Positions 49,901 to 57,149 of a stretch of DNA of 62,000 nucleotides are shown in pieces. The notes beneath the pieces are model-generated. The model was not told where the DNA came from. It did no database searches and saw only the letters and a program-made list of their open reading frames with translations. The stretch covers positions 2,847,501 to 2,909,500 of the forward strand of contig NC_135558.1 in assembly GCF_964340395.1 (NCBI RefSeq), in the 5' to 3' direction. Made by a program: the position numbers and the translations under genes. Position 1 is the first letter of the stretch. Each line of letters starts with the position of its first letter. This DNA is from Glandiceps talaboti. Taxonomy: Eukaryota > Hemichordata > Enteropneusta > Spengelidae.

Positions 49901-51135
49901 CAGCCAACAAGGTCCTCAACCATCCACCTTTGGAGCTGGAGGTGGTGGTGGTGGGTTTGGTGCCCAAGGTAAGTTTAGTTTGTAATGTAATTTCAATTGT
50001 CATAATTGTCTTCTAAACTGATATTGAAAATTAGGAAAACTGGGAATTATCGTCTTCTTCCGTTTATTGATGGTTAAGATACCAGATATAAGTGCCCAGT
50101 TCTGCCCAGATATAAAAATAATTTTATTTGAAGTCATTTCTTGAGAAACTTGCATTAGCCTGTTTACTGAGCTGACTGTGACTTCCATAGCTGTTATCTG
50201 AAAGAACTAGCTGTGGAAGTAACAGTCAGCACAGTATTACTGGCTAGGTCAAGATAAAGTCTAAGGAAAAAATCTACCCAACCTTGTTTACCTTTCATTC
50301 ACTTTATGCATGTGAATTTTTCAAATACAATCAAGCAATATTTATGACTTTGAAAGTAACAAGCTATAACATCTTCATTACAGGTTCACCAGCATTTGGT
50401 GGTAGTCCAGCATTTGGTGGTGATCAACAACCACAGTAAGTTGATGTTTTGTAAAATAGTCAGATATCTAGTTGAAAAATTATTCAAAAATAAATGACCT
50501 TATTCATGGTATACAAATACATTTTCAAACTGTCTGAAATAGACCTATTGCTGGTACAAAGATGTATTGTGTTTCTCCCCATGCAATGCCATGTATAATG
50601 TACATGTGTTTGGGTTTGAACTTGCTACTCAGGAACTCAGGAACTCAGGTTGTCACCTGGTTGTACGTACACTTGGTTTACTAGTAGAATCCATCTCTCT
50701 TGTTGATGGTGTGTAGTCTTTGTTCTATAAAATCATTCATAGTTACAGTTGCCTTTCCATCAATTTATGATGAAAATGTTATTTCAAATGTAATAAAGAC
50801 AACACAAGCCTGAACATAACAACCGTAAGTGACACTCATTTCAGACAATGCATTTTGGAACCAGAAATCATCTACCATGTCACAAATGTTGTACTTTACA
50901 GGAGAACAAAGGCAGCCTCATTATGCTCTGGGGACCTCCAAGAAAGTCATTGCCACTTATGTTGCCTTACTGCCAGTGTAATTACATCAGCGTCAATTGT
51001 TCTAGCTTATATCAACATGTCATATTAATAATAGTATGTATCTCTGTGATTAGCTTGTTGATTTACCATTGTCATATTGATGATTGATCTTTGCATTGTA
51101 TTTATAGGGGACAATCTTTTGGTGGCTGGAGATAA
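19059..51135 (+). CDS. NUP214: Nucleoporin NUP214 (CAN), 32 coding exons, 2298 aa
   Basis: Large FG nucleoporin of the cytoplasmic filaments of the nuclear pore; with NUP88 it anchors and regulates the DEAD-box helicase DDX19/DBP5 during mRNA export, and its FG tail binds exportin CRM1 (known for the family). Splicing 32 exons with GT-AG borders gives one frame of 2298 codons plus stop, against 2090 residues in human. Anchors to the family, from memory of the human protein: NLAVSNKYGF (propeller blade 1), ICWSPKGK, FPMGIALDLTSQ, LDPASSNQLKEIRKLYHYV and VNDVLDTQWD (coiled coil), AQLRSILSKR, then GGFFGSGG, LFSGLGGKPSSEAVNRNPF, and the C-terminal SFGGWR. The start ATG gives a short acidic leader like that of human. 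Putative poly(A) signals: ATTAAA at 51303 and AATAAA at 51623. Exon coordinates are in the five entries that follow. Odd: amplified splice donors after exons 15 and 22, and an intact antisense LINE in intron 5. Confidence 0.97.
19895..20085 (+). pseudogene. LINE 3'-end relic in NUP214 intron 2
   Basis: Conceptual translation contains MVNDKGHIMSQHFELLPSGR followed by RFCVPK. This matches in layout the end of the intact LINE ORF in intron 5 (HPLYDRFQYLPSGRRLLVPR). Stops interrupt the rest. It is an old, truncated copy of a related reverse-transcriptase element in the sense orientation of NUP214. Confidence 0.6.
20381..20932. repeat. Direct repeats flanking the intron-2 foldback
   Basis: Segments at about 20381-20465 and 20846-20932 share AATAGCATT, CTTGAACAGTATTGAATCAC and TATTTATGTACCTCCTGTAC with few differences. 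They are too long for an ordinary target-site duplication, so they may be the outer arms of a composite element or a local duplication. Confidence 0.7.
20468..20834. mobile_element. Foldback/MITE with long inverted repeats, NUP214 intron 2
   Basis: The ends CAATACAATTCTA... and ...TAGAATTGTATTG are inverted, and the similarity continues for over 120 bp into each arm (GGAGTCAAATGGAAC on the left, GTTCCATTTGACTCC on the right; CTGGTCGCCTATG versus CATAGGCGACCGG). About 367 bp with no coding capacity. An 85-bp direct repeat lies on both sides (20381-20465 and 20846-20932). Confidence 0.75.
21062..21303. mobile_element. Foldback/MITE, NUP214 intron 2
   Basis: Perfect 36-bp inverted arms at 21117-21152 and 21213-21248, with less perfect outer arms reaching the ends (TAATTACAACC on the left, GGGTTGTATTA on the right). 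About 240 bp long with a roughly 60-bp loop. The right end GTTGGTGTTATGGGTTGTAT is duplicated once just outside. Confidence 0.8.
21609..21690 (+). mobile_element. tRNA-derived SINE head, NUP214 intron 3
   Basis: GGTGGCCCAGCAGTTAGCTC resembles a pol III A box, and GGGTTCGAAGCC about 36 bp later resembles a B box, at the spacing usual for tRNA genes. No cloverleaf with a proper acceptor stem was found, so a tRNA-derived SINE is more likely than a tRNA. The 3' limit is unclear. Confidence 0.5.
24330..27537 (-). mobile_element. L2/CR1-type LINE inserted antisense in NUP214 intron 5
   Basis: The element carries the 999-codon ORF at 24472-27471. Its 3' end, read on the minus strand, has a GCCGAAGGCAAATTTCCATTG stretch shared in style with 3' tails of this LINE group, then AATAAAG and a short TA-rich microsatellite tail near 24305-24340. 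The 5' limit is approximate (about 27530), and no target-site duplication was found by eye. It makes intron 5 almost 3.9 kb long and points against NUP214 transcription. Confidence 0.8.
24472..27471 (-). CDS. LINE ORF: AP endonuclease and reverse transcriptase
   Basis: Uninterrupted 999 residues. Residues about 117-326 are an APE-type endonuclease: SNIRSLHNKMDEL, CFTETWL with the catalytic Glu, FILGDFN, and GRSDHD near 316-320. Residues about 580-840 are the reverse transcriptase: NDYRPVSLTSILAKCMERL, motif A FMDFSSAFNTI, motif B GAPQGCVLSPMLF, motif C FADD at 755-758, and FKYLGSHLDQDL. The C-terminus has the YLPSGRRLLVPR segment typical of the L2/CR1/Rex group. It nicks target DNA and copies its own RNA at that site (family knowledge). 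The N-terminus has a hydrophobic stretch (residues 20-39) and then a YTREMLLSLR motif and a basic RGSRGGVKNRIKRRG patch known from related elements. The hydrophobic stretch is unusual, and an internal ATG (residue 60) could be the true start. All catalytic motifs look intact, so the insertion is probably young. Confidence 0.9.
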   Translation of the reverse strand: MLSSFSSQFFVMMYMNMCRRGLVIFGIVCLVLSLISPTFGKDSEASYKHHGSPIVYTREMLLSLRHTGKHAVVDVEVNEFNATLRKRSGTSKKRGSRGGVKNRIKRRGCRLPLPAITFSNIRSLHNKMDELSAQVKYDGDYRRSSLLCFTETWLKEDSPDIDLEGFTCIRHDRDKEKTGKSIGGGLCIFVNDNWSNNYTIRETVSTKDLEILTVSFRPYYLPREFGQVTVILVYVPGPDNTAAAERIAQSYNAAVNRSVDQPVFILGDFNMCDISSQLPNLQQYVTCSTRLNRTLDKCYGNISDAFSVRSAHPLGRSDHDVIHLLPKYRQKLKTSRPKTKVIKHWTSDSVEILQACFECTDWSMFFDSCSDKEELSDTIISYIKFCEDSFIGTKTIQVFANTKPWVRKDLRSQLAEIRKAFKQSDTIKVREQRKVFRSMVKQAKIDYKNKVEDNLSKGKAKDAWKGLNTIMGKNQKTKGISTDDPLGFANELNQFYARFDIHDFRSECDTICQSLTPSPVTIEEREVASCFLKLDPSKASGPDGLKGKVLKTCALQLSGVLTRLFQLLLNTCFVPRLWKIFNIIPVPKKPNPNQLNDYRPVSLTSILAKCMERLVSNQLKTAVADRLDPLQFAYKPKRGVEDASVTLINLIASHLDDASNYTRILFMDFSSAFNTIQPHLLIKRLIHLQVNHTIVLWIRQFLSDRPQRVLVNGHMSSELTLNTGAPQGCVLSPMLFSIYTNEVSISNTLLTLIKFADDMALVARLKDEDSLSNYFLEISHLCSWFKDNFLTLNIAKTKELVLDNRRKSDTIVPINIDGQNVEIVSSFKYLGSHLDQDLNFRINTDSIYKKAHQRLFLLRKLKSFDVSTHILVSVYRCCIESVLTFNIVSWFGHLSVRDKTRLSRIVNMCSRLVGVRFTELGDLYKQALRRKGLSILKDPSHPLYDRFQYLPSGRRLLVPRAKKNIFKKSFVPSAVAVLNANMPKSLTRSRAPTPVSRDF
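28744..28808 (+). repeat. Duplicated donor motif after NUP214 exon 8
   Basis: The exon 8 end CAGCTG|GTAAGTA recurs 52 bp downstream as ACAGCTG|GTAAGTAT (GT at 28796). The intervening sequence is not otherwise repeated. A second usable donor is plausible, but it would add 52 nt and shift frame. Confidence 0.6.
28807..28983. mobile_element. Foldback/MITE, NUP214 intron 8
   Basis: Left arm ACACTTATTGCC...CTAGTAGA...TATTACCCC and right arm GGGGTAATATGACTTCTACTAG...GGCAATAAGTGT are inverted over about 55 bp; weaker pairing continues inwards, so nearly all of the 177 bp can fold. Confidence 0.75.
30612..31092. mobile_element. Possible MITE with TAACAGAACCCC ends, NUP214 intron 10
   Basis: On the left a 58-bp unit (ACAGAACCCCCATGACACATG...) occurs twice in tandem (about 30628-30738). 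On the right, at about 31055-31092, CTTGTGTCATGGGGTTCTG...TTCTGTTATTA is its inverse. Related TAACAGAACCC stretches appear at about 28247 and 38265, so this is a dispersed family. Confidence 0.5.
31182..33788 (+). CDS. NUP214: NUP214 exons 11-13: Ser/Thr-rich linker with scattered FG
   Basis: Exons 31182-31308, 31970-32844 and 33489-33788 encode residues 425-858. The sequence is low complexity, rich in Ser, Thr, Ala, Pro and Gly with isolated FG, FGQ and LFG motifs (FGQSQ, YTFGQSK, MFGSTAVF, GLFGSVAAT, GMFGTAKDQ). It corresponds to the first disordered linker between propeller and coiled coil. Exon 12 is the largest of this part (875 nt) and starts by completing a Lys codon split AA|A. Confidence 0.9.
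31389..31462. repeat. 37-bp tandem duplication in intron 11
   Basis: GGTCAGGGGTGCACAACAATG and the following GGCTATTGTCATGT occur twice in tandem without visible differences. Confidence 0.85.
33160..33196. repeat. C-rich tract in NUP214 intron 12
   Basis: Three C runs separated by single A residues; on the minus strand these are G runs that could form a G-quadruplex. It lies among A-rich AAAAAC repeats (33058-33090). Confidence 0.8.
33895..34115. repeat. GT microsatellite in NUP214 intron 13
   Basis: TTTG repeats followed by about 200 bp of GT units with GTCTGTGAGTGT interruptions. Cys-Val and His-Thr frames are artefacts. Confidence 0.95.
34432..34797. repeat. 37-bp minisatellite, about 10 copies, intron 13
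   Basis: The unit is built on TTGAAAAACAGTTTGTGGGC followed by AGAGTTACAGAAAAACG. Some copies lack the AGAG of GCAGAGTTAC. Confidence 0.93.
34954..39075 (+). CDS. NUP214: NUP214 exons 14-19: coiled-coil region
   Basis: Exons 34954-35090, 35841-35984, 36803-37068, 37720-37890, 38412-38491 and 38998-39075 encode residues 859-1150. Heptad-like segments: FRKELDDLKSKK, then ELKSMTLNAAAQVEEAKIRD, KEIRKLYHYVDNGVRDVND and VEESKKLEELKEMLQKIKIY. In the family this part pairs with NUP88 and NUP62. Exon 17 can also start at 37717, because the acceptor is a tandem CAGTAG; this adds one Ser. Exon 15 has an array of seven equivalent donors (see the separate entry); the first donor, 35985, gives the frame used here, but all seven keep frame. 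Confidence 0.93.
35157..35460. repeat. CATA/CACA microsatellite in NUP214 intron 14
   Basis: About 300 bp of CATA and CACA units with a short unique insert near 35340-35410. Confidence 0.95.
35964..36231 (+). repeat. Tandem array of seven NUP214 exon-15 5' splice sites (33-bp unit)
   Basis: The unit is GAAATCACTGACTGTGTACAG (the last 21 nt of exon 15) plus the donor GTAGGTAGATTT. Donor GTs lie at 35985, 36018, 36051, 36084, 36117, 36150 and 36183, exactly 33 bp apart. Copies differ at one base only (GTAGGTAA in the first). All copies are open and in frame and would each add EITDCVQVG(K/R)F, 11 residues. A diverged eighth copy (36194-36231) repeats CCATGC-GAAATCACTGACTG and ends in a GTAAGG. 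The array arose by duplication across the exon-intron border. Confidence 0.95.
37937..37985. repeat. 18-bp perfect hairpin just after NUP214 exon 17
   Basis: ATACAACTGCTGACATCA (37937-37954) and its exact complement (37968-37985) flank a 13-base loop, 46 bp after the exon 17 donor. It may be the core of a foldback, a structured intronic element, or a small hairpin RNA precursor. Confidence 0.8.
40268..43331 (+). CDS. NUP214: NUP214 exons 20-24: second linker
   Basis: Exons 40268-41333, 41628-41730, 42256-42439, 42857-42940 and 43233-43331 encode residues 1151-1662. Exon 20 opens with ASLSMISPHYLRTRGT, which aligns with the human ASLSRS segment, and later has PTQAAAQAALVRQAASQAKP followed by PPVVNIKNI, also shared with human. 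It contains a short coding tandem repeat MATSQ(S/A)(V/A) at about 40881-40970. Exon 22 starts FG-type sequence (TGFSFGASLAG), and its donor has been amplified. Confidence 0.92.
41951..42176. repeat. 45-bp minisatellite, 5 copies, intron 21
   Basis: Unit TTACATTGCTGTTACCTGC, ATGTACCATAATATTGAATG, TCTATG. Copies differ by single bases and an ACC/AACC indel. Confidence 0.93.
42431..42725 (+). repeat. Tandem array of NUP214 exon-22 5' splice sites (34-bp unit)
   Basis: The unit is CATCTACAG (the last 9 nt of exon 22) plus the donor GTATGATGTATC and TCATGTCAAAGGT. Perfect CATCTACAG|GT junctions have GT at 42440, 42474, 42508, 42539, 42573 and 42607; decayed copies follow at 42671 (CATAAAG|GTATG), 42693 (CATCTG|GTAAG) and 42718 (CATCTACAGTAG). 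Spacing is 34, 34, 31, 34 and 34 bp, so only some donors keep frame; the one at 42539 is +99 nt, in frame. Confidence 0.93.
42970..43045. repeat. Short TGACCTGTG tandem repeat, intron 23
   Basis: About seven imperfect copies of GACCTGTGTG(T). Confidence 0.8.
43718..51135 (+). CDS. NUP214: NUP214 exons 25-32: C-terminal FG-repeat domain
   Basis: Exons 43718-44632, 45300-45725, 46671-46721, 47288-47398, 49217-49397, 49823-49968, 50384-50435 and 51108-51135 encode residues 1663-2298. Motifs are LFGQ, SFGQ, PAFGG, GGFG and FSFG, spaced by Ser/Thr/Gly/Ala spacers, as in the human transport-receptor-binding tail. Exon 26 has a small internal duplication of FGQTTSTPS. The last exon codes only QGQSFGGWR before TAA at 51133, matching the human end GFGGWRS without the final Ser. 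Confidence 0.95.
44651..44786. mobile_element. Foldback/MITE, NUP214 intron 25
   Basis: Arms GCTCTACTCACAGAGTCAAA and its inverse TTTTGACTCTGTTAGTAGAA, about 32 bp with mismatches, flank a middle part with TCATCTGATGATG. It begins 18 bp after the exon 25 donor. Confidence 0.6.
46808..46920. repeat. GT microsatellite in NUP214 intron 27
   Basis: About 110 bp of GT units with single interruptions. Confidence 0.95.
47420..48660. repeat. Approximately 105-bp minisatellite with 212-bp higher-order unit, intron 28
   Basis: The basic unit contains CACTGCTGATACAGTGATG, ACAGGCATGTCAC, TCTGTCTTTTCTACATGTGA and CAGTACCTG. Two variant units alternate (CACAGGGTCTG and CACTGTCTG; CCTGTGTGTAC and CCTGCATGTG), giving a two-unit block of 212 bp. 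The blocks at 47784-48017 and 47996-48229 appear identical. Confidence 0.93.
49497..49640. repeat. GTAT/GTGT compound microsatellite, intron 29
   Basis: Degenerate GTATGTGT and GCATGCAT units over about 140 bp. Confidence 0.9.
50157..50244. repeat. Imperfect hairpin in NUP214 intron 30
   Basis: AGCCTGTTTACTGAGCTGAC followed by TGTGACTTCCATAGCT pairs, with a few mismatches, to AGCTGTGGAAGTAACAGTCA followed by GCACAGTATTACTGGCT. Arms of about 36 nt and a loop of about 16 nt make an 88-nt fold of miRNA-precursor size, but a small decayed foldback transposon fits as well. Confidence 0.6.
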
Positions 51136-51650
51136 AACTACAATATACAACACAAAGAAGACATTTTGTATTTGCAAAGACCTGTTCGGTTTGATGGAAC
51201 AATATTTGCAGAAAATGAGTTGTGAACATTTACCCCTAAAATGACTGAATATCACTTATTTATCTAGTACATAAATATCAATGCAGCCTTAAAGGAGTAA
51301 TAATTAAAATGTCTTTAGTTATTATGCTGGTTTCCAAGACAACAAAACTGTTGAATTTCATGATACCTTAATCGGGGAGTGTGATGAATGATTTACTTGA
51401 CATTCTTACACGGGTGTATGTTGTCTAGAAGTTATCTGTGGCTTCAGATCTCTTGATCTTGAGATTTGAGGCCATGGATAGCCTCCAGACTGAGGTATAT
51501 GTTGTGTAGTGATGAAAGATCATTCATTATTTTTGAATATAAAGGATTGAAAACGAAACAATCTTTTATACCAGAATACATTGTAGGTAAAATGTCATAG
51601 TGAATTAGATTGCTACAGTGAAAATAAATCATAAACTACAAAAAGAGAGT
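51136..51650 (+). terminator. Likely NUP214 3' UTR and poly(A) signals
   Basis: After the TAA at 51133, ATTAAA occurs at 51303-51308 and a canonical AATAAA at 51623-51628. The latter would give a 3' UTR of about 500 nt. Which is used cannot be told from sequence. Confidence 0.55.
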
Positions 51651-53859
51651 CAGCTGTGCAGTGTCTTAGTAGGAAACCAAAGTAGACTAAAGATAGAAAC
51701 TTTGTATCTCAGTACACACCTACTGTGACTTGAATCTAAAACATTATTGCACCATACTATGATATACTGTACACTGACTGTTGCACAAACGTGTTTACCG
51801 ACATGTTATTCAATACTATTAAAGGGTGTATGATATTATGAGTACATCATTTTATCTAACCAGGGGCATGAGGCAACAATTCTGGTGAAACTCGAAAATG
51901 ATAATGATGTCATACAGGTAATAAAGGCCCAAGTTAGCTATGAGTCACATTTACATACTTACTTCTTTATAGTATATTTTAATAAACTCATTATACACGT
52001 CTACACATATTTGTTATTTTCTTTTTTAGCAAATGAGCAAATTGAGCAAATGCTGAGCTCATGGAGGTTGATCCAAGACTCAAATCATTCGATCTTGCAA
52101 TCGCGCGACAAGACTGAGAAGTAAATTCTAAGACCGTTGGGGGCACGATTCAATCGGTATACTCCACAGCGCAGTGGCCCCTATATTCTATTTGTATTCC
52201 AGCGCGATTCGATTGAGTTAAATATATGTATTTCTCTGCATATTATAATTATATATTAATTAGCGATTCAAGATACTGAATATAATGATAAACAAGAACT
52301 TGACGGAACTTGTTGATGTTGTCTATGTTCACGGCGTTATTCAATATTGTTATAGACACCAAAATTGTTGCCTCAAGCCCTTGTTCTAATATAATAGCTT
52401 CAAAAACCATTCCAGTTACAGCTAGCACTGCTTTAAGTCAAGCTTGCCTCACCTGTCAAAAAATCACAGTAAAAATCTAAATAGAAAATGTCAACTTTTG
52501 ATACAATTGTGAGAGTGTTGCATTGGGTTTTAAGACAGATAAACACAGTGAAACACTTGCCATTATAATAAATGGTTGCTTTAATGAGTTCGCTCTTTTG
52601 CAATAGTCAGCATTTTGTCTTTGAAATAAACAAGCATGTCAACTAACGAGTAGTTTTGTCTTTACTTCGAATATAATTGAATGTTATATTATGGTGCCAT
52701 GTCAATTTACTGGACAAATTCATCTGAAAATTGATGGGAATGTGTGTAGGGGTATACAGATGAAGAATTGTGCATGACGATATGACCCCATTGCCAATCA
52801 CTTGCTTTCGTGTAGAATCATGCACTTATTTGCATATCATCTACATGTAGATATGCATTTGTCCAAGCAGTAACTATAGTCTGTTGGGTCACAGCTCAGA
52901 CTAGTGGTCTGAGGTCACAGACAGTGGAGAAGCTTCTCCACTGTCTGTGGTTGGGTTAGGTAATAATTCACAGCTGTGTACAACACATTAGTCATTCATC
53001 ACACAAGTGAGCATCATTTCTGATTGATTAATGTGTTGCTATATTTAGTTGGTCCTGTAAACAACATCTCTGAAAAGTGCATATTAAACAAAATTCATAC
53101 TTCCTGTTTAAGGTGGAACACTTTCCATCCATGCAGTAATAAATTTTTTAGATTAAGAAAATATAAGTAGGCAATTTGATTAAAATTAAATGTAGGTATT
53201 ACATGATGGGGTTACACATGGATTTTACAACTTTAAAACAGAGTATAGCTTCTTCTTTTTTTTTCTTTTTTTTTATATTTTTGTGCTGGGAATTTCTCCC
53301 AGCGATTTTCTGTTATGCAGACAAATACACACAAACAAACAAACACAAATGCTACTGAGTCTACGTATTTATGTTTACCATATATCATGATGTCACATGT
53401 CATTGACACATTTATAGTAGAGTCAACATTTTGACAACTAAAAGGGTATAATTGTGCTTAAATTCTTTTATTTTACACCTGATTAAAATCTGTGTCAACA
53501 ATTAAGTTCAATATTGTGTAACATAGGTATAAATTATCACATTATATGTAATACTTGAACGAGGAATTAAATGTTGAAGGTTTGGATGCACTAGAAATTT
53601 TTTTTTTTTTTTAATTTTTAAAAAGAAAAATTATTCCTGCTGTTTTAAATGGTGTCTAAAACTGGAGAAATAAAAATACCCCCTGCATTTATATAATGTA
53701 ATACAATAACCTCTATAAATACACAATGGCTTTTCACAGGGACATGTTGTTTATTTTGGTGGTAGGACCAAAACTGGGCATGCAAATTAAATGTAGCATA
53801 CCTTTATGCAATATGTCATTGGTTTCACTGGATATTGACATTTGAATTTCATATACTTG

Positions 53860-53892
<33 letters not shown>

Positions 53893-54780
53893 ACACAAAA
53901 AGGGAACCATATGCTAACTATTACCTTGAGTGTCAATATATACAGGAATGATTAATCGATGACTTAGTGATAGTGATAGCTGTGACAGGGTGTGGTGTCA
54001 TACAAGCAACAGTTATAAATGTAGACAAGTTGTCAGACTGTCATACCATATGTTACATGGATATACATACTACATGCAAACTAGCTTTTGAAATATGTGC
54101 AATTTATTTTGTGCAATCATTTTACTTTGAAGATAATCTTTCCCAAATATTATGTCAACGTGCACTTTACTTTGAAGCTAGTTTTTTCTCCAAACATTTT
54201 GTTTATTTGCAAACGAGTCAGACATTTTGTACTCAGTTGCAACAGATACATTAAGTTCAAATTATTTTCTTTTGGATGCGCTGTCGGGTTTTTTATTGGC
54301 ATAATTGACAGATGGTGTCTAGTTCATGTACTGTTGAATTTGAAAGAGAACATGTTTACTTGGCTTGTACAATCATAGAACCTAAATGAAGGCTACCTGT
54401 ATTATTGAGAATAAAGTGTGTAATTAGTATACTGTTACATTCAATGTAGACTTAGCCTATTCAAGAGCTTTACCTTAAGAAAGTTATTGGTCAATAACAC
54501 ATAATTAGACCCTGGCATTATAATTCAATCAAAGTTTGCGTCCATTACAGAAACAAATTGTTAAAATTAAATGGATATTCAAATTGTCTATAATTAATAC
54601 TCTGGACATGTTATGTCTGTCAATATATGTAAATATGATATGTGGTGGTTTAATATTGAGATTTGGCCTAGGGATAAATCATGTTGCTGTAGAAGATTCT
54701 ATGTGTTCTTGTTACCCTGATACTGTAACCTATGAATCTGAATCTGAAGTAGGAATTAAGAGGATGGGTGTCATTGCCTA
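51651..54780. other. Intergenic spacer, no gene recognised
   Basis: AT-rich, with short open frames of no recognisable type. It holds a perfect 34-bp palindrome (52916-52949), T and A homopolymer tracts (53588-53602, 53862-53890) and no clear transposon coding sequence. Confidence 0.55.
52916..52949. repeat. Perfect 34-bp palindrome without spacer
   Basis: Centred on the AAGCTT at 52930-52935; CACAGACAGTGGAGAAG is followed directly by its exact complement. A second small hairpin, CTCAGAC/GTCTGAG, lies just left of it (52895-52913). Confidence 0.9.
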
Positions 54781-54784
54781 CAGT

Positions 54785-56298
54785 GGGTACTGTATGAATC
54801 AGCTACTCGGATCCTGTCATCACCTAGAATGGGTATGAAATCAACTAGATCCTGTCATCACCTACAATGGGTATGAATCAACTAGATCCTGTCATCACCT
54901 ACAATGGGTATCAATCAACTAGATCCTGTCATCACCTACAATGGGTATCAATCAACTAGATCCTGTCATCACCTACAATGGGTATGAATCAACTAGATCC
55001 TGTCATCACCTACAGTGGGTATGAATCAGCTAGATCCTGTCAGCACCTGCAGTGGGTATGAATCAACTAGATCCTGTCATCACCTACAGTGGGTATGAAT
55101 CAGCTAGATCCTGTCATCACCTACAATGGGTATGAATCAACTAGATCCTGTCATCACCTACAGTGGGTATGAATCAGCTAGATCCTGTCATCACCTGCAG
55201 TGGGTATGAATCAACTAGATCCTGTCATCACCTACAATGGGTATGAATCAACTAGATCCTGTCATCACCTACAGTGGGTATGAATCAGCTAGATCCTGTC
55301 ATCACCTGCAGTGGGTATGAATCAGCTAGATCCTGTCATCACCTACAGTGGGTATGAATCAGCTAGATCCTGTCATCACCTGCAGTGGGTATGAATCAGC
55401 TAGATCCTGTCATAACCTGCAGTGGGTATGAATCAACTAGATCCTGTCATCACCTACAGTGGGTATGAATCAACTAGATCCTGTCATCACCTAGAATGGG
55501 TATGAATCAACTAGATCCTGTCAGCACCTAGAATGGGTGCCAATCAACTAGATCCTGTCATCACCTAGAATGGGTATGAATCAATTAGATCCTGTCATCA
55601 CCTAGAATGGGTACCAATCAACTAGATCCTGTCATCTCCTAGAATGGGTATGAATCAACTAGATCCTGTCATCTCCTAGAATGGGTATGAATCAACTAGA
55701 TCCTGTCATCTCCTACAATGGGTATGAATCAACTAGATCCTGTCATCTCCTAGAATGGATATGAATCAACTAGATCCTGTCATCACCTAGAATGGGTATG
55801 AATCAACTAGATCCTGTCATCACCTACAATGGGTATGAATCCACTAGATCCTGTCATCACCTACAGTGGGTATGAATCAACTAGATCCTGTCATCACCTA
55901 CAATGGGTATGAATCCACTAGATCCTGTCATCACCTACAATGGGTATGAATCAACTAGATCCTGTCATCACCTACAATGGGTATGAATCAACTAGATCCT
56001 GTCATCACCTACAATGGGTATGAATCAACTAGATCCTGTCATCACCTACAGTGGGTATGAATCAACTAGATCCTGTCATCACCTACAGTGGGTATGAATC
56101 AACTAGATCCTGTCATCACCTACAATGGGTATGAATCCACTAGATCCTGTCATCACCTACAATGGGTATGAATCAACTAGATCCTGTCATCACCTACAAT
56201 GGGTATGAATCAACTAGATCCTGTCATCACCTACAGTGGGTATGAATCAACTAGATCCTGTCATCACCTACAATGGGTATGAATCAACTAGATCCTGG
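54785..56298. repeat. 37-bp minisatellite, about 40 copies
   Basis: The unit is ATCAACTAGATCCTGTCATC followed by ACCTACAATGGGTATGA. Variants cluster by position: CAGCTAG and TGCAGTGGG types are common at 55010-55410, CTAGAATGGG and CATCTCC types at 55480-55790, and TACAATGGG types towards both ends, as expected from local copying. It lies 3.6 kb beyond NUP214. Confidence 0.96.
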
Positions 56299-56299
56299 C

Positions 56300-57145
56300 T
56301 TATTTAATATTATCAAATCTACATTTTTCTAAAAGTAATATCTGGGAACAGCACTCCAGGAAATAAAGGCATACATGTACTTGTAAACTTTGGGTTCTGG
56401 AGAATAAACAAACTATTTGACATCACGTAAACTTTGTGTGATTGCCAAGACACACGAAATCAAAACTTTTTTCCACCATTGTTATTATAGCAATGGTCCA
56501 GTGTTGCACTGCTTCATGGGAGTCAGAAGAGATGTGTATGTATTTGATGAATATGCATGACTCTTAAATGCTTAGTACCTTCAGATAAATAGGCATGAAT
56601 ATACACATCTAATACATAGAACAATGAAGAACAATTTGGTGTTTCTCTCACATCATGATATGACCCAGAACATGAAGGTTATGAAAATGCATTTATCTCT
56701 TAAATAGAGTGTGGTGTTCCCTGTTAACATTACTGAACGTGACAATCTGTGACATTGTAAGTTTTTTCTAATCCTGCATCAATAATATTTTATTTTGCAA
56801 GATTGAATAAGTATAGCATCAGTTGGGTCATGACATGAAACATAAATAAGTATGGCCACCACCCTTACTTAAAACCAATTGTAAAGTCAAAACACTTGAT
56901 TCAAAGTTGTGTTTTTAAATCAAAGTCTTTAATTGATATTCCTTGATTACTACATGGATGTCGTGGTCTGTCATATACGTTTTAGTAGTTGCACAGTGTA
57001 ATCATTATTTTAAAAAATACAAGTCGGTGGATTTTATGAAAAAATGGAAAAGGAAATTAAAAATCAGTAAATAAATGTTCTTTTGAAATAAAAATAAGTT
57101 TTGTACACTGACGTGGCCCATGTTCCTCTGAATACCTGGCCAGCC
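56300..57145. other. Intergenic spacer, no gene recognised
   Basis: AT-rich sequence without gene-like frames. On the minus strand it may contain the distal 3' UTR of FAM78; an AATAAA on that strand is read near 56788-56793. Confidence 0.45.
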
Positions 57146-57149
57146 AGAT

